Assembly (NCBI RefSeq): GCF_004005485.1
Contig: NZ_RZUL01000001.1
Span: 1-64,000, forward strand
Origin: Sphingobium algorifonticola
GTDB taxonomy: Bacteria; Pseudomonadota; Alphaproteobacteria; Sphingomonadales; Sphingomonadaceae
Direction: 5' to 3'
DNA length: 64,000 bases
Part shown: positions 36,884 through 46,279 of the stretch, one piece after another
How positions within the stretch are numbered: the first letter of the stretch is position 1
Layout of the letters: each line of letters opens with the position of its first letter
Notes under the pieces: model-generated
Told to the model about the DNA's origin: nothing
Databases searched by the model: none
The model's input: the letters and a program-made list of their open reading frames with translations, nothing else
Made by a program: the position numbers and the translations under genes

Positions 36884-36932
36884 ATCCTGATCGCTATATT
36901 GCAGAAAATCAAGTTTGAAAGGATGTTCGACC

Positions 36933-37676
36933 ATGACTGACATCTTCACCGAAGACCGCACCGACACGAGGCTCGCGACCGTTGAGCGTCGTCCCTTTTC
37001 CTCGCTTGGCCATGCCGATCATGGCTGGCTGAATGCGCGGCATCATTTTTCCTTTGCCGACTATCATGATCCCGCCCGCATGGGCTGGGGCCGCATCCGG
37101 GTGTGGAACGATGACGAAATCGGCCCGCACAGCGGATTTCCGCCGCACCCCCACCGCGATATGGAAATCATGACCTATGTGCGTACCGGCGCCATCACGC
37201 ACAAGGACAGCATGGGCAATGAGGGCCGGACGGCGGCAGGCGATGTCCAGGTGATGAGCGCGGGCACGGGTGTGCGCCACGCGGAGTATAATCTGGAAGA
37301 TGAAACGACGACGCTGTTCCAGATATGGGTGTTGCCCCGGTCTGCCGGAGGCGCGCCGAGCTGGGGCGCAAAGCCCTTCCCAAAAGGCGATCGGTCCGGC
37401 CGGTTCGCGGTGCTGGCGAGCGGGTATGACACCGATGGCGATGCCTTGCGCATCCGCGCCGACGCCCGCCTGCTGGGCGCGACCGTCAGCGCAGGCGAAA
37501 CGCTGACCTACGACGTGGACGAAGGAAACCATGCCTATCTCGTCCCCGCCACCGGCCGCGTCGAAATCAACGGCGAAACCTTCGCCGCGCGCGATGGTGC
37601 CGCCATCCGCGGCGGCGGCACGGTCGTCGTTCACGCTCTGGAGGACAGCGAAATCGTGCTGGTCGATAGCCGGTAA
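36933..37676 (+). CDS. Pirin family protein
   Basis: A 247-residue bicupin. The N-terminal cupin has the metal-binding pattern GFPPHPHRDMEIM (two His) plus a later VRHAEYN His/Glu, so it can hold iron or another metal. Members of the family have quercetinase or unknown activity. The start is the ATG giving MTDIFT, after GAAAGGATG. It is divergent from the LysR gene and precedes wrbA by 110 bases. Pirin and WrbA both fit a redox-stress response. Confidence 0.85.
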   Translation: MTDIFTEDRTDTRLATVERRPFSSLGHADHGWLNARHHFSFADYHDPARMGWGRIRVWNDDEIGPHSGFPPHPHRDMEIMTYVRTGAITHKDSMGNEGRTAAGDVQVMSAGTGVRHAEYNLEDETTTLFQIWVLPRSAGGAPSWGAKPFPKGDRSGRFAVLASGYDTDGDALRIRADARLLGATVSAGETLTYDVDEGNHAYLVPATGRVEINGETFAARDGAAIRGGGTVVVHALEDSEIVLVDSR

Positions 37677-37786
37677 CGCCGCTGCCTCCGCCGTCCGCGT
37701 CATCCTGCCCCCACCCTTGACGCGGACGGCATCGCTTTTCCCAGCCCCCTCACTCTTGGCCCCTCAGATCCCGAAAGGAGCATCCC

Positions 37787-38386
37787 ATGGCAAAAGTCCT
37801 CGTTCTTTATTATTCGACCTATGGCCACATCGAAACGATGGCGCAGGCGGTTGCCGAAGGCGCCCGCGCGGCAGGCGCGACCGTTGACGTCAAGCGCGTT
37901 CCCGAAACCGTTCCCGAAGAAATTGCGCGCAACAATCACTTCAAGCTCGATCAGGACGCGCCCGTCGCGACCATCAACGAGCTGGCAGATTATGACGCCA
38001 TCATCATCGGCACCGGCACCCGCTTTGGTCGCATGTCGAGCCAGATGGCGGCGTTCCTGGACCAGGGCGGTGGCCTGTGGGCGCGGGGCGCGCTGAACGG
38101 CAAGGTCGGCGGCGCGTTCGTCTCCACCGCGACACAGCATGGCGGCCAGGAAACCACCCTGTTCTCCATCATCACCAACCTGCTGCATTTCGGCATGACG
38201 GTCGTTGGCCTCGATTATGGTTATGCAGGCCAGATGAACAATGACGAGATCGTCGGCGGCGCACCTTATGGCGCGACCACGATCGCGGGCGGCGACGGCA
38301 GCCGTCAGCCGAGCACGATCGATCTGGATGGTGCCCGCTATCAGGGCCGCCGCATCGCCGAAGTGGCGATGAAGCTGCACGGCTGA
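37787..38386 (+). CDS. wrbA: NAD(P)H:quinone oxidoreductase WrbA
   Basis: A flavodoxin-like quinone reductase that carries out two-electron quinone reduction. The 199-residue protein has the FMN-binding loop YYSTYGHIE and conserved [26 protein letters not shown] and [11 protein letters not shown] blocks. Length is normal. GAAAGGAG precedes the ATG. It sits downstream of pirin on the same strand and ends before a palindromic repeat. Confidence 0.94.
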   Translation: MAKVLVLYYSTYGHIETMAQAVAEGARAAGATVDVKRVPETVPEEIARNNHFKLDQDAPVATINELADYDAIIIGTGTRFGRMSSQMAAFLDQGGGLWARGALNGKVGGAFVSTATQHGGQETTLFSIITNLLHFGMTVVGLDYGYAGQMNNDEIVGGAPYGATTIAGGDGSRQPSTIDLDGARYQGRRIAEVAMKLHG

Positions 38387-38416
38387 CACTGTCCTCCTCC
38401 GTCATCCTCGTCTCCA

Positions 38417-38450
38417 GGTCGTCATCCCGGCGAAAGCGGGGATGACGACC
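38417..38450. repeat. REP-like hairpin between convergent genes
   Basis: A 12-base stem GGTCGTCATCCC/GGGATGACGACC closes a GGCGAAAGCG loop. It is a single-arm member of the window-wide repeat family, in the convergent gap between wrbA and the acyltransferase, where it may help end both transcripts. Confidence 0.75.
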
Positions 38451-38463
38451 ACGCGCAAATGTC

Positions 38464-39450
38464 TTACACCCCCAACAGCAGCCGCGCTGTCAGCCGGTTG
38501 CGTTTGAGCAGCCAGTGCATCCCCATCGGCACCCCCAATGCCAGCGCCAGCAGCATCCATTTGCCGAGATAGGGCGTCAGATAATGGATGATCGCGACGT
38601 GCAGATACACGATCGTGAGCGCCGCACTGCCCAGCGCGCGCAGCATCCTCCGCCCCGGCAGCGCGGCTTGCGCAACCCGGAAAACCAGCAGCGATATTGC
38701 CACCGCAGCCGTGATGGACAGCACCGGCCAGCCATAGTCCCCCGCTTTCATGTTGAGCGGTGGCGCGACAAGGACGATCCCGAAGCCGACGGCCGCAAGG
38801 ACAGCCCTCATCCATGGCCGCCAGGCCATATCGCGCCACAGCCATCCGATCCACAGCAGCACCAGCGCCATCGGCACGGTCAGCAGGCCCAGGGGCGACA
38901 CATCCGTCATCCCGCCCGATACATAAGCGAGTAGCGCCGCCCCTGCCGCTATGCCCCACCAAGCGTACCCGCGCGGGTCGCCCCATCGGCAGGCCAGTGC
39001 GTTGGCGATGATCCGCGCGACGATCAGGCACGGCACGAACCAGAACACCGTAAACGGCCCGCGCAGTTCCGATCCGCCAAATGCGACACGCCCCAGATCA
39101 TCGGGCCAGTTGTGGAAAATCGGCCGTTGCCCTTTCAACCCCTCGACGGCGAAGTCGACGGCCAAAAGCACTATCAGCCAGGCGACATAGGACAGCCCCT
39201 GCGTCGCCACCTGCCGGCGCGCGAAGCGCCATGCGGGGCGCGGCTGCATCAGATAACCCGACAGCAGGAAAAACAGCGGCATATGAAAGGTATAGAGGAA
39301 TTCGCGCACTGCGCCGCGCGTCCACACATGGCCGACGACCACGGCGATAATGCCGATCCCCCGCGCCACGTCGATCCAGTCCAGCCGCGCGGCGGACGCT
39401 TGTGCCGACGCTATTCCCGACGCATCCGGCGCCGCTCTTCCCCCGCTCAT
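38464..39450 (-). CDS. Acyltransferase-3 family membrane protein
   Basis: A 328-residue integral membrane protein of the acyltransferase-3 (OatA/ExoZ-like) family. The first helix contains ARGIGIIAVVVGHVW (with the usual His), followed by FHMPLFFLLSGY. About ten helices are expected. The acceptor could be a cell-surface sugar, but this is not shown. Its start lies divergently next to the RluA-type gene, with the starts only tens of bases apart. Confidence 0.82.
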   Translation of the reverse strand: MSGGRAAPDASGIASAQASAARLDWIDVARGIGIIAVVVGHVWTRGAVREFLYTFHMPLFFLLSGYLMQPRPAWRFARRQVATQGLSYVAWLIVLLAVDFAVEGLKGQRPIFHNWPDDLGRVAFGGSELRGPFTVFWFVPCLIVARIIANALACRWGDPRGYAWWGIAAGAALLAYVSGGMTDVSPLGLLTVPMALVLLWIGWLWRDMAWRPWMRAVLAAVGFGIVLVAPPLNMKAGDYGWPVLSITAAVAISLLVFRVAQAALPGRRMLRALGSAALTIVYLHVAIIHYLTPYLGKWMLLALALGVPMGMHWLLKRNRLTARLLLGV

Positions 39451-39517
39451 GGCAAATGCCTATAGCAACCTCCACCGCCGTCAATTGCCCATCGCTCTTA
39501 CCTTATCGGAACCCGCC

Positions 39518-40201
39518 GTGACCCTGCTTGCCGACCGCGTCCTCTTCATCGACGGCGAAGCGATCATCGTCGACAAACCGGCGGGCCTGCCGGTCGATCC
39601 CCCGCGTGACGGCGCGCTCAGTCTGGAAAATCATCTGGAGTCGCTGAAGTTCGGGTTCCAGCGGTGGCCGCTCGCCGTTCACCGGCTGGATCGCGATACG
39701 TCCGGTTGCCTGCTGCTGGCCCGCAATCCCAAGGCGCACAAAAGGTTCGGCCAGGCGTTCGAGAGCGGCGGCGTCACCAAAATCTATCTCGCGGTGCTCG
39801 ATGGCGTGCCCGCCGAAACCAGCGGTGAAATATCTCTGCCCCTTCTGAAAGTCAGCAGCGCGGCAGACGGCTGGCGCATGGTGCCCGATGCGAAGGGCAA
39901 GCCCGCCGTCACGCGCTGGACCTTGCTTGCGACGCAGGGCGGCAAGGCGCTTGTTCGCTTCTCGCCCGCCACAGGGCGCACGCATCAGATCCGCGCGCAT
40001 GCGCTGCATGGCCTTGGCCACGGCATCGTCGGCGATCCGGTCTATGGCAGGCCGGACGACGGCAAGATGCTGCTGCACGGTCATTTCCTCTCGCTGCCCC
40101 GCGCCAACAAGCCGCCAGTCGAAGCGACGGCACCGCTGCCGCCGCATTTCACCGAAGCGGGCTTCACCGCCGACATGCTCGATCCGGCACCGGTCGCCTG
40201 A
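39518..40201 (+). CDS. RluA family pseudouridine synthase
   Basis: A 227-residue enzyme that converts uridine to pseudouridine in rRNA or tRNA. The catalytic motif HRLDRDTSG carries the active Asp, with YLAVLDG, SPATGRTHQIRAH and GDPVYG following. The S4 domain is absent, giving a short RluA form. The GTG at 39518 is preferred because the conserved LLADRVLFIDG begins right after it. A longer ATG frame overlaps the divergent acyltransferase start. arfB follows with one base between stop and start. Confidence 0.85.
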   Translation: MTLLADRVLFIDGEAIIVDKPAGLPVDPPRDGALSLENHLESLKFGFQRWPLAVHRLDRDTSGCLLLARNPKAHKRFGQAFESGGVTKIYLAVLDGVPAETSGEISLPLLKVSSAADGWRMVPDAKGKPAVTRWTLLATQGGKALVRFSPATGRTHQIRAHALHGLGHGIVGDPVYGRPDDGKMLLHGHFLSLPRANKPPVEATAPLPPHFTEAGFTADMLDPAPVA

Positions 40202-40202
40202 C

Positions 40203-40610
40203 ATGGACACGCCGTTCCCCGTGCCCGAAGATGCGCTGGAGGAGCGGTTCATCACCGCCGGGGGGCCAGGCGGGCAGAATGTGAACAAGGTGGCGACCGC
40301 CGTCCAGTTGCGCGTGGACAGCTTCCGCCTCGGCCTGCCGCCTTATGCCTGGCGCAAGTTCAAGACACTGGCGGGATCGCGGATGACGGCGGCTGGCGTT
40401 GTCGTGATCCAGGCGCAGCGTTTCCGCACGCAGGAGGCGAACCGCGCCGACGCCCGCGCGCGCCTGGCCGAGATGCTTGCCGAAGCGATGAAGCGCGACC
40501 CCCGCCGCATCGCGACGAAGCCCAGCCGCGCGGCCAAGGCCCGCCGCGTCGACGCGAAAAAGGTCCGCAGCGGAGTAAAACAGGGGCGCGGGAAAGTCAG
40601 GGAGGATTGA
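40203..40610 (+). CDS. arfB: Alternative ribosome-rescue factor ArfB
   Basis: A codon-independent peptidyl-tRNA hydrolase that frees stalled ribosomes. The 135-residue protein has the release-factor GGQ motif at residues 23-25 (GGPGGQNVNK) and a basic, disordered C-terminal tail (KARRVDAKKVRSGVKQGRGK) that enters the empty mRNA channel. It starts one base after the pseudouridine synthase stop, so the two are probably co-transcribed. Confidence 0.93.
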   Translation: MDTPFPVPEDALEERFITAGGPGGQNVNKVATAVQLRVDSFRLGLPPYAWRKFKTLAGSRMTAAGVVVIQAQRFRTQEANRADARARLAEMLAEAMKRDPRRIATKPSRAAKARRVDAKKVRSGVKQGRGKVRED

Positions 40611-40740
40611 GCGTATCAATCCTCCCCTTTCAGGGGAGGGGGACCGCCGCAAAGCGGTGGTGGAGGGGTGTTACGCTCTCGATAGGGTCACACCCCTCCG
40701 TCAGGCTGCGCCTGCCACCTCCCCTTCCAGGGGAGGATTT
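40611..40740. repeat. Composite inverted repeat, block 1
   Basis: Self-complementary CCTCCCC-TTTC-AGGGGAGG near 40620 is repeated in opposite orientation as CCTCCCC-TTCC-AGGGGAGG near 40718. CACCACCGC/GCGGTGG and ACCCCTCC/GGAGGGGT lie inside. It fills the first part of a 400-base non-coding gap after arfB. Such composite palindromes are common between sphingomonad genes. Confidence 0.75.
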
Positions 40741-41010
40741 AAGCAAGATCAAATCCTCCAAAAACGCGCGAGGCGAAGACTCCCCCTCTCCGCTTGAGGG
40801 AGAGGGTTGCGCAGCCCCGGATCAGGTCCGGGGCGTAGCTGGGTGAGGGGTATGCGGTTCCTTCGGAACCGCGCGGACCAAAGGCCCGCTCACCCTCATC
40901 CAGCTACGCCTAGGCTCGTTCCTTGCCAAGGCTGCGTATCCTTCTCCCTTCAAGGGAGAAGGTTTGGTAGAACATGGACTCCCCCTTTCCCCCGCCCTAC
41001 ATCTCTCCCC
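40741..41010. repeat. Composite inverted repeat, block 2, and spacer
   Basis: CTCTCCGCTTGAGGGAGAG near 40785 and CTTCTCCCTTCAAGGGAGAAG near 40941 are the outer hairpins. Inside are GGATCAGGTCC, GCGGTTCCTTCGGAACCGC (40854-40872) and GTAGCTGGGTGAGG near 40835, which pairs with CCTCATCCAGCTAC near 40895. The last 45 bases before the next start are C-rich and show no ribosome binding site. No gene is seen in this stretch. Confidence 0.7.
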
Positions 41011-41496
41011 ATGTTCGACCTCAAAACCCCCGACGCCGCCGACAAGCCGGCCCTTTACGCCGACTTGCTCGCCGCTGCCGACGCGCTGACCGCGGATGAG
41101 CGGGATGCGGTTGCCAACATGGCCAATCTGGCCGCGCTGCTCTGGCAATATCTGCCCGATCTCAATTGGGCGGGATTCTATCGGATGGTCGGCAACGAAC
41201 TGGTGCTCGGGCCGTTTCAGGGGAAGGCCGCGTGCATCCGCATTCCGCTGGGCAAGGGTGTATGCGGGACGGCTGCGGCCACCCGCGCCACCCAGTGCGT
41301 CGCCGACGTCCACGCCTTTCCCGGCCATATCGCCTGCGATGCGGCATCCCGGTCCGAACTGGTGGTGCCAGTGATCTATGGAGATCTGGTGATTGCGGTG
41401 CTTGATCTCGACAGTCCGCTGCCCGGCCGGTTCGACTCGGCGGATGTCGCGGGGCTTGAGACGCTGGTCGCGCGCGTCGCCGGGCGCATCGCCTGA
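41011..41496 (+). CDS. msrC: Free methionine-(R)-sulfoxide reductase (GAF type)
   Basis: A 161-residue GAF-domain enzyme that reduces free methionine-R-sulfoxide. The redox cysteines fit the pattern: AACIRIPLGKGVCG near residue 80, and TQCVADVHAFPGHIACD with the catalytic Cys. The N-terminal LAALLWQYLPDLNWAGFY is family-typical. The start has no visible Shine-Dalgarno sequence after a C-rich repeat, so it may be weakly translated or leaderless. Confidence 0.85.
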   Translation: MFDLKTPDAADKPALYADLLAAADALTADERDAVANMANLAALLWQYLPDLNWAGFYRMVGNELVLGPFQGKAACIRIPLGKGVCGTAAATRATQCVADVHAFPGHIACDAASRSELVVPVIYGDLVIAVLDLDSPLPGRFDSADVAGLETLVARVAGRIA

Positions 41497-41500
41497 CCCG

Positions 41501-41508
41501 TTAACCAT
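41501..41508 (+). promoter_or_regulatory. Candidate CtrA half-site
   Basis: TTAACCAT lies just after the msrC stop, about 190 bases before the next start codon. A second TTAAC is at 41625. Spacing is not that of a full CtrA box. Confidence 0.22.
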
Positions 41509-41697
41509 CTTCCTTGCGGAACGCCGCGCAAGACACTGATTTCCCGCACTTCATTGCCCCGTTTCGGCACAGCGCGCCGCCCGCGACATTTGGTGTTTGG
41601 CGGATCGCGATGCTAAATATCGCGTTAACAGTACGCATGCTGCGCCCGGTGTGACGCGTTGACGGAACCGGGGCAGACGGAACAGGGAGTGTTGACG

Positions 41698-42768
41698 ATG
41701 CGGAGCGTTTTGATCGCAACGGTGATGCTGGGTGGCGCAAGCGGCCCTGCGCTGGCGGAACAGGTCCGGCCGGGCGTGACCTACCCCACCGGCACGATGC
41801 AGCAGCCAGTGATGCCGCCCGCCGCCCCTCAGGTCGCGACGCCCGTCGGCCCGCGCTGGGGCCAGCGGATCGATGGCCGCTGGCACGGCGGTGTGCGGGC
41901 GCCCGGCGGCTATGGGGCCTATCGCCGCCCGGTGCGCGGGTTCGTTCTGCCGCGCTACTGGATTCAGCCGGGTTTCTACATCGCGAACTATCAGGCCTAT
42001 CGTCTGCCGCCGCCGCCCCAGGGCTATGGCTGGTCGCGCTATTATGATGATGCAGTGCTGACCGATGCCTATGGCCGCGTCTACGACAGCCGGAGCGACA
42101 TCGGCTGGGATGGCTATGAAGGCGGCTATGCCGATGCCTATCCCGACGCACGGCCGGACAATGGGCTGGGTGGTGCGGCGATCGGCGCGGTCGCGGGCGG
42201 CGTGGCGGGCAATGTCATCGCCGGGCGCGGCAATCGCACCGCCGGAACGGTCATCGGCGCGGTCGCCGGTGCCGTTGCCGGCGCCGTGATCGACAAGGCG
42301 GAGGATGCCGGACGCGGCACGCGCGCCGCCCCGCCACCGCCGCCTCGCCATGAAGGCGCATGGTCGCGCGGTCCGGCAGGCGAATATCGCTATGATGGCC
42401 ATTGGGAAGGCACCTGGACACGGGAGGACGGCAGCACCTACACCGGGGCCTATGACGGCCGCTTCGAAGGGGATGTGGAAGGCCGCCCCGGCACCTATCA
42501 TGCAGGGCCGCCCCCGGCGCATTGGGGCCAGGGACCGACGGTGCACGTCACCACCAGCCACGGTCCGGCGCCGCATGTCACGACGACGACCGGACCGGGC
42601 GGCTATTATGCAAACGGCTATTATTACCCCGCGCCGACCATCACGACGATCACAATCACGCCTGCGGAACCCTGCTACACCGAAACGACAACTTATGTGA
42701 CGGAGCGGCGACCCGTGCGGCATCACCGCCCCGGCCGGGCCAGGGGCAGCAAGACCATTCGCATGTGA
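41698..42768 (+). CDS. Exported RcnB-like protein with glycine zipper
   Basis: A 356-residue protein with a signal peptide (IATVMLGGASGPALA). An RcnB-type region follows, with GYGAYRRPVRGFVLPRYW and FYIANYQAYRLPPPPQGYGW. Next is a glycine-zipper 2TM-like segment (GLGGAAIGAVAGGVAGN, GTVIGAVAGAVAGAV) and then a Tyr/Pro/His-rich tail ending in a basic KTIRM. RcnB-like proteins are linked to envelope nickel/cobalt balance in enterobacteria, but here only the fold is inferred. AGGGAG sets the ATG start. The combination of both modules is typical of sphingomonads. Confidence 0.75.
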   Translation: MRSVLIATVMLGGASGPALAEQVRPGVTYPTGTMQQPVMPPAAPQVATPVGPRWGQRIDGRWHGGVRAPGGYGAYRRPVRGFVLPRYWIQPGFYIANYQAYRLPPPPQGYGWSRYYDDAVLTDAYGRVYDSRSDIGWDGYEGGYADAYPDARPDNGLGGAAIGAVAGGVAGNVIAGRGNRTAGTVIGAVAGAVAGAVIDKAEDAGRGTRAAPPPPPRHEGAWSRGPAGEYRYDGHWEGTWTREDGSTYTGAYDGRFEGDVEGRPGTYHAGPPPAHWGQGPTVHVTTSHGPAPHVTTTTGPGGYYANGYYYPAPTITTITITPAEPCYTETTTYVTERRPVRHHRPGRARGSKTIRM

Positions 42769-42804
42769 GCGTTTGGCAGCCATAGCTTTCCAGCCAGTAA
42801 GGTA

Positions 42805-42834
42805 CCGTTCCCCCGCAAAAGCAGGGGAACACGG
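42805..42834. repeat. Hairpin after RcnB-like gene (REP-like)
   Basis: CCGT-GTTCCCC...GGGGAAC-ACGG forms a near-perfect hairpin with a GCAAAAGC core. It belongs to the GCGAAAGC repeat type and may serve as a terminator, although it has no T-run. Confidence 0.6.
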
Positions 42835-42994
42835 CATAGATGCTCGAAGCGGATAATCGCCTGGGCGTTGCATAGACAAGCGGCGGGCGGGCGGTGCCGC
42901 GAAGGCGTTGATTGTCGCCGAAAAAGGGGGACTCAGCGGATTTGCCGCGCAATTGCGGTTTCCCTTCGTCCGCCGACCGCCTATCGGCGGCGCG

Positions 42995-43267
42995 ATGGAT
43001 TTTGCCGATACCTACATCATGTACGAAACGCAGGGCCGCGCCGTACCGATCGTGCTGCGCGGGGCGGCGATTGCCCTGTTGCAGCGGCATTTCGGCGGCC
43101 CGGACGATGCCGCCGCGCTGATCGCCGAGAATCGCGAGACGATCGATGCCGTCGCCGCCTTCCTGATCGCGGAAAACCCGCAATGGCTATGGTCGCTCGA
43201 AATCGATGCCGAGACGCTATTGCGCTGGGGCCGCCAGCGCGACCTGTGGCACTGGAAACCGGTCTGA
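42995..43267 (+). CDS. Small protein of unknown function
   Basis: A 90-residue, probably cytoplasmic, mixed helix/strand protein beginning MDFADTYIMYETQGRAVPIV and ending in a Trp-rich LLRWGRQRDLWHWKPV. I do not recognise a family. An in-frame ATG 29 codons earlier keeps the frame open, but the start at 42995 fits the protein-like part better. It lies between the RcnB-like gene and bpt. Confidence 0.45.
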   Translation: MDFADTYIMYETQGRAVPIVLRGAAIALLQRHFGGPDDAAALIAENRETIDAVAAFLIAENPQWLWSLEIDAETLLRWGRQRDLWHWKPV

Positions 43268-43423
43268 CGGCGCAGTGTGCGCGAGGATCGCCGTCTTTGT
43301 CATCGCTATGCAATAATCTTCAGATTGGCCCCGGATTTCGTAGTAAACGGGCTTTTAATCCGAAGCTCGGCGCGTCATAACAGGGCAACGATTCAATAGG
43401 CTTTCAACAGGACGGGAGATGAC

Positions 43424-44242
43424 GTGAGCGCGCCTTTTCGGTTTCCCCGCTTTTTCGTCACCAATCCCAGCCCTTGTCCCTATCTTCCGGGCAAGCATGA
43501 GCGAAAGGTGTTCACCGAGCTTTCGGGCGAACATGCCTCGGAACTGAACGACGCTCTGGGTCGCATCGGCTTTCGCCGCAGCCAGAATGTCGCCTATCGC
43601 CCGAGCTGCGCCGATTGTTCCGCCTGCGTATCGGTCCGCGTCGTGACCGACGCGTTCCGGCCCAATGCGACGCAGCGCAAGCTGTTGCGCCGCAACGAGG
43701 ATCTGGTCGTCACCGCCTGCAAGCCATGGTCGACCGAAGAGCAATATGCCCTGCTTCAGCATTATCTGCAGACGCGCCATCCCGGCGGCGGCATGACCGA
43801 AATGGACGAGATGGATTATGCCGACATGGTCGAGCAGACGCCCGTCAACAGCCATGTCATCGAATATCGCGAGCCGGGGGAAGATGGCCGCCCCGGTCGT
43901 CTGGTCGGTGCCTGCCTGACCGACCGGCAGGCCGACGGGCTGTCGATGATCTACAGCTTCTTCGACCCGACGATCGCGCATCGCCCCAGCCTGGGCAATG
44001 TCATCATCATGGATCATATCATGCGCGCACGCCGCGCCGGTCTGCCCTATGTCTATCTGGGCTATTGGGTCGCCGGATCGCAGCGGATGCAGTATAAGGT
44101 GCGCTATCGCCCGCTCGAACGGCTGGGCCGCACCGGCTGGGTCCGCTTCGATCCCGACGAGCAGAGCGGGGCCATCCGCGAAGCCGCCAATCGCGACGAG
44201 CCGCCGCTTCCGGTGGAAGTGCAGGGCATATTTCGTAAATAA
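43424..44242 (+). CDS. bpt: Bacterial leucyl/aspartate-tRNA-protein transferase (Bpt/Ate type)
   Basis: Transfers leucine from Leu-tRNA to N-terminal Asp/Glu residues in an N-degron pathway. The 272-residue protein has cysteines at [20 protein letters not shown] and in [13 protein letters not shown], and the C-terminal IYSFFDP and [13 protein letters not shown] of the ATE1-like fold. The start is GTG, set by GGGAG. It lies 20 codons of spacer before the DUF952 gene, on the same strand. ClpS/ClpA genes were not found in the window. Confidence 0.9.
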   Translation: MSAPFRFPRFFVTNPSPCPYLPGKHERKVFTELSGEHASELNDALGRIGFRRSQNVAYRPSCADCSACVSVRVVTDAFRPNATQRKLLRRNEDLVVTACKPWSTEEQYALLQHYLQTRHPGGGMTEMDEMDYADMVEQTPVNSHVIEYREPGEDGRPGRLVGACLTDRQADGLSMIYSFFDPTIAHRPSLGNVIIMDHIMRARRAGLPYVYLGYWVAGSQRMQYKVRYRPLERLGRTGWVRFDPDEQSGAIREAANRDEPPLPVEVQGIFRK

Positions 44243-44341
44243 TCAATAGCTTGCACGTCGTTATTGCGATATTGTCTGATACAGGGTCTACGCCGCAACT
44301 TCGTGACTGTACAACCAGCGTTTCGCATTGAGGATCGCCCC

Positions 44342-44689
44342 ATGCCGGACCTGTTCGCCTACAAGATCCTGACCGCGCAGGAGTTCGCGCAATTGCGCAG
44401 CGACGGCCATTTTGCCGGGTCGGCCGTCGATCTTGCCGATGGTTATATCCATCTGTCGACGCAGGCGCAGGCGGCGGAAACGGCAGCGAAGCACTTCGCC
44501 GGGCAGGACAATCTCGTTCTCGCGATGGTCGATCTCGTGCCGCTGGGCGATCAGGTGAAGTGGGAGCCATCGCGCGGCGGCCAGCTTTTCCCCCATCTTT
44601 ACGCACCGCTGCCGCTGGGTGCTTTGACGAAGCATGTCGTGCTGCGCCTCGATAGCGACGGGCAACATCAGTTTCCGGCGGGGTTTTGA
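44342..44689 (+). CDS. DUF952 family protein
   Basis: A 115-residue protein with the DUF952 plan: AYKILTAQEFAQL near the start, GSAVDLADGYIHLST (conserved GYIHLS) and LFPHLYAPLPL. Members are uncharacterised; their fold resembles ADP-ribosyltransferase-like domains. The start is the ATG giving MPDLFA. It follows bpt by 99 bases and precedes a palindromic repeat. Confidence 0.8.
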   Translation: MPDLFAYKILTAQEFAQLRSDGHFAGSAVDLADGYIHLSTQAQAAETAAKHFAGQDNLVLAMVDLVPLGDQVKWEPSRGGQLFPHLYAPLPLGALTKHVVLRLDSDGQHQFPAGF

Positions 44690-44699
44690 CGCCCCTCTC

Positions 44700-44781
44700 C
44701 CGTTTTCCTGCGAAAGCAGGAATCCAGGGCGGGAAGGATCACACCACGCAACCCTGGACTGCTGCGTTCGCAGGAGAACGG
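44700..44781. repeat. REP-like inverted repeat pair
   Basis: Two 30-base arms (44700-44729 and 44752-44781), each with its own CCTGCGAAAGCAGG-type hairpin, pair with each other apart from five mismatches. It lies between the DUF952 gene and trmFO. Confidence 0.8.
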
Positions 44782-44868
44782 TGGGCTTCCCCCTGTCCTG
44801 GCGGACGCTAACCCGTTAAAGGCCTCAGCTTTCTTGCGTCATGCGCGCAGTCAAGGCAGTTTGGAAAA

Positions 44869-46230
44869 ATGACGCATCAGGTTCACATCATCGGCGGCGG
44901 GCTTGCGGGGTCCGAAGCGGCCTGGCAACTGGCGCAGGCGGGGGTGAAGGTCCGCCTGTCCGAAATGCGCGGCGCGGGCGATATGACGCCGGCGCATCAG
45001 ACCGACGGGCTTGCCGAAATGGTATGTTCCAACAGTTTCCGGTCCGACGACCCGGACAAGAATGCCGTCGGCCTGCTGCATCAGGAAATGCGACGCATGG
45101 GGTCGCTGATCATGGCGCAGGCGGACCGGGCGAAAGTCCCGGCGGGATCGGCGCTGGCCGTGGACCGGGATGTCTTTTCCGATGGGGTTACCCGCGCCCT
45201 GGGCGATCATCCCAATGTCGAGATCGTACGCGAACGCATCGACGTGCTGCCCGACAGCGGCCTCACCATCGTCGCCACGGGCCCGCTGACCGCGATGACG
45301 CTGGCGCAGAGCATCGGCGCAGCGACCGGCATGGAGGCCCTTGCCTTCTTCGATGCGATCGCGCCGATCGTCCACCGCGACAGCATCGACATGGATGTCT
45401 GCTGGATGGCGAGCCGCTGGGACAAGGGCACCGTGGACCCCGACAATCCCGAATGGGACGGGCGCGATTACATCAATTGTCCGATGGACCGGGACCAGTA
45501 TCTGGCCTTCGTTCAGGGCCTGATCGACGCGGAAAAGACCGATTTCAAGCAGTGGGAAAAGGACACGCCCTATTTCGAAGGCTGCATGCCGATCGAAGTG
45601 ATGGCGGAACGCGGCCCCGAAACGCTGCGCTACGGCCCGATGAAGGGCAAGGGTCTGGACGATCCGCGCACCGGCCGCTGGCCCTATGCGGTGGTGCAGT
45701 TGCGGCAGGACAATGCGCTGGGCACGTTGTGGAACATGGTCGGTTTTCAGACCAAGATGAAGCATGCCGCGCAAGTCGCGTTGTTCCGCACCATCCCGGG
45801 CCTGGAAAAGGCGGAGTTCGCACGGCTCGGCGGTCTGCATCGCAACACCTTCATCCGCAGCCCGGAATTGCTCGACGGGGAGTTGCGCCTGAAGGCCGCG
45901 CCGCACATTCGCTTTGCCGGGCAGATCACCGGTTGCGAAGGCTATGTCGAAAGCAGCGCCATCGGCTTGCTGGCGGGCCTGTTCGCAGCGGCGGAGATCT
46001 CCGGCCGGCCGATCGCCCCGCCGCCGCCCGAAACGGCACTGGGCGCGCTTCTGGGCCACATCACCGGCGGCGCGGATGCCGCGGGCTATCAGCCGATGAA
46101 TATCAATTTCGGCCTCTTCCCGCCGATGGCCGACGCCCATAAGAAGCAGCGCAAGGAAGCGATGACCGCGCGCGCGCGGGCGGCGCTGGGAGACTGGATG
46201 CAGGGGCTGGATATGCTGGAGACGGCGTAA
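44869..46230 (+). CDS. trmFO: Methylenetetrahydrofolate-tRNA-(uracil-5)-methyltransferase
   Basis: Folate- and FAD-dependent enzyme that forms m5U54 (ribothymidine) in tRNA. The 453-residue protein starts with the FAD loop [15 protein letters not shown], keeps the active Cys53 in [13 protein letters not shown] and a second Cys in FEGCMPIE. It ends with a GLFPPM-containing stretch of the family. TrmFO replaces the SAM-dependent TrmA in many bacteria. The ATG is set by the N-terminal FAD motif. Confidence 0.94.
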   Translation: MTHQVHIIGGGLAGSEAAWQLAQAGVKVRLSEMRGAGDMTPAHQTDGLAEMVCSNSFRSDDPDKNAVGLLHQEMRRMGSLIMAQADRAKVPAGSALAVDRDVFSDGVTRALGDHPNVEIVRERIDVLPDSGLTIVATGPLTAMTLAQSIGAATGMEALAFFDAIAPIVHRDSIDMDVCWMASRWDKGTVDPDNPEWDGRDYINCPMDRDQYLAFVQGLIDAEKTDFKQWEKDTPYFEGCMPIEVMAERGPETLRYGPMKGKGLDDPRTGRWPYAVVQLRQDNALGTLWNMVGFQTKMKHAAQVALFRTIPGLEKAEFARLGGLHRNTFIRSPELLDGELRLKAAPHIRFAGQITGCEGYVESSAIGLLAGLFAAAEISGRPIAPPPPETALGALLGHITGGADAAGYQPMNINFGLFPPMADAHKKQRKEAMTARARAALGDWMQGLDMLETA

Positions 46231-46279
46231 GCCGCGCCGCACTACCCGTTCCGTTCGTACCGCGCGGATGATCCATTCT

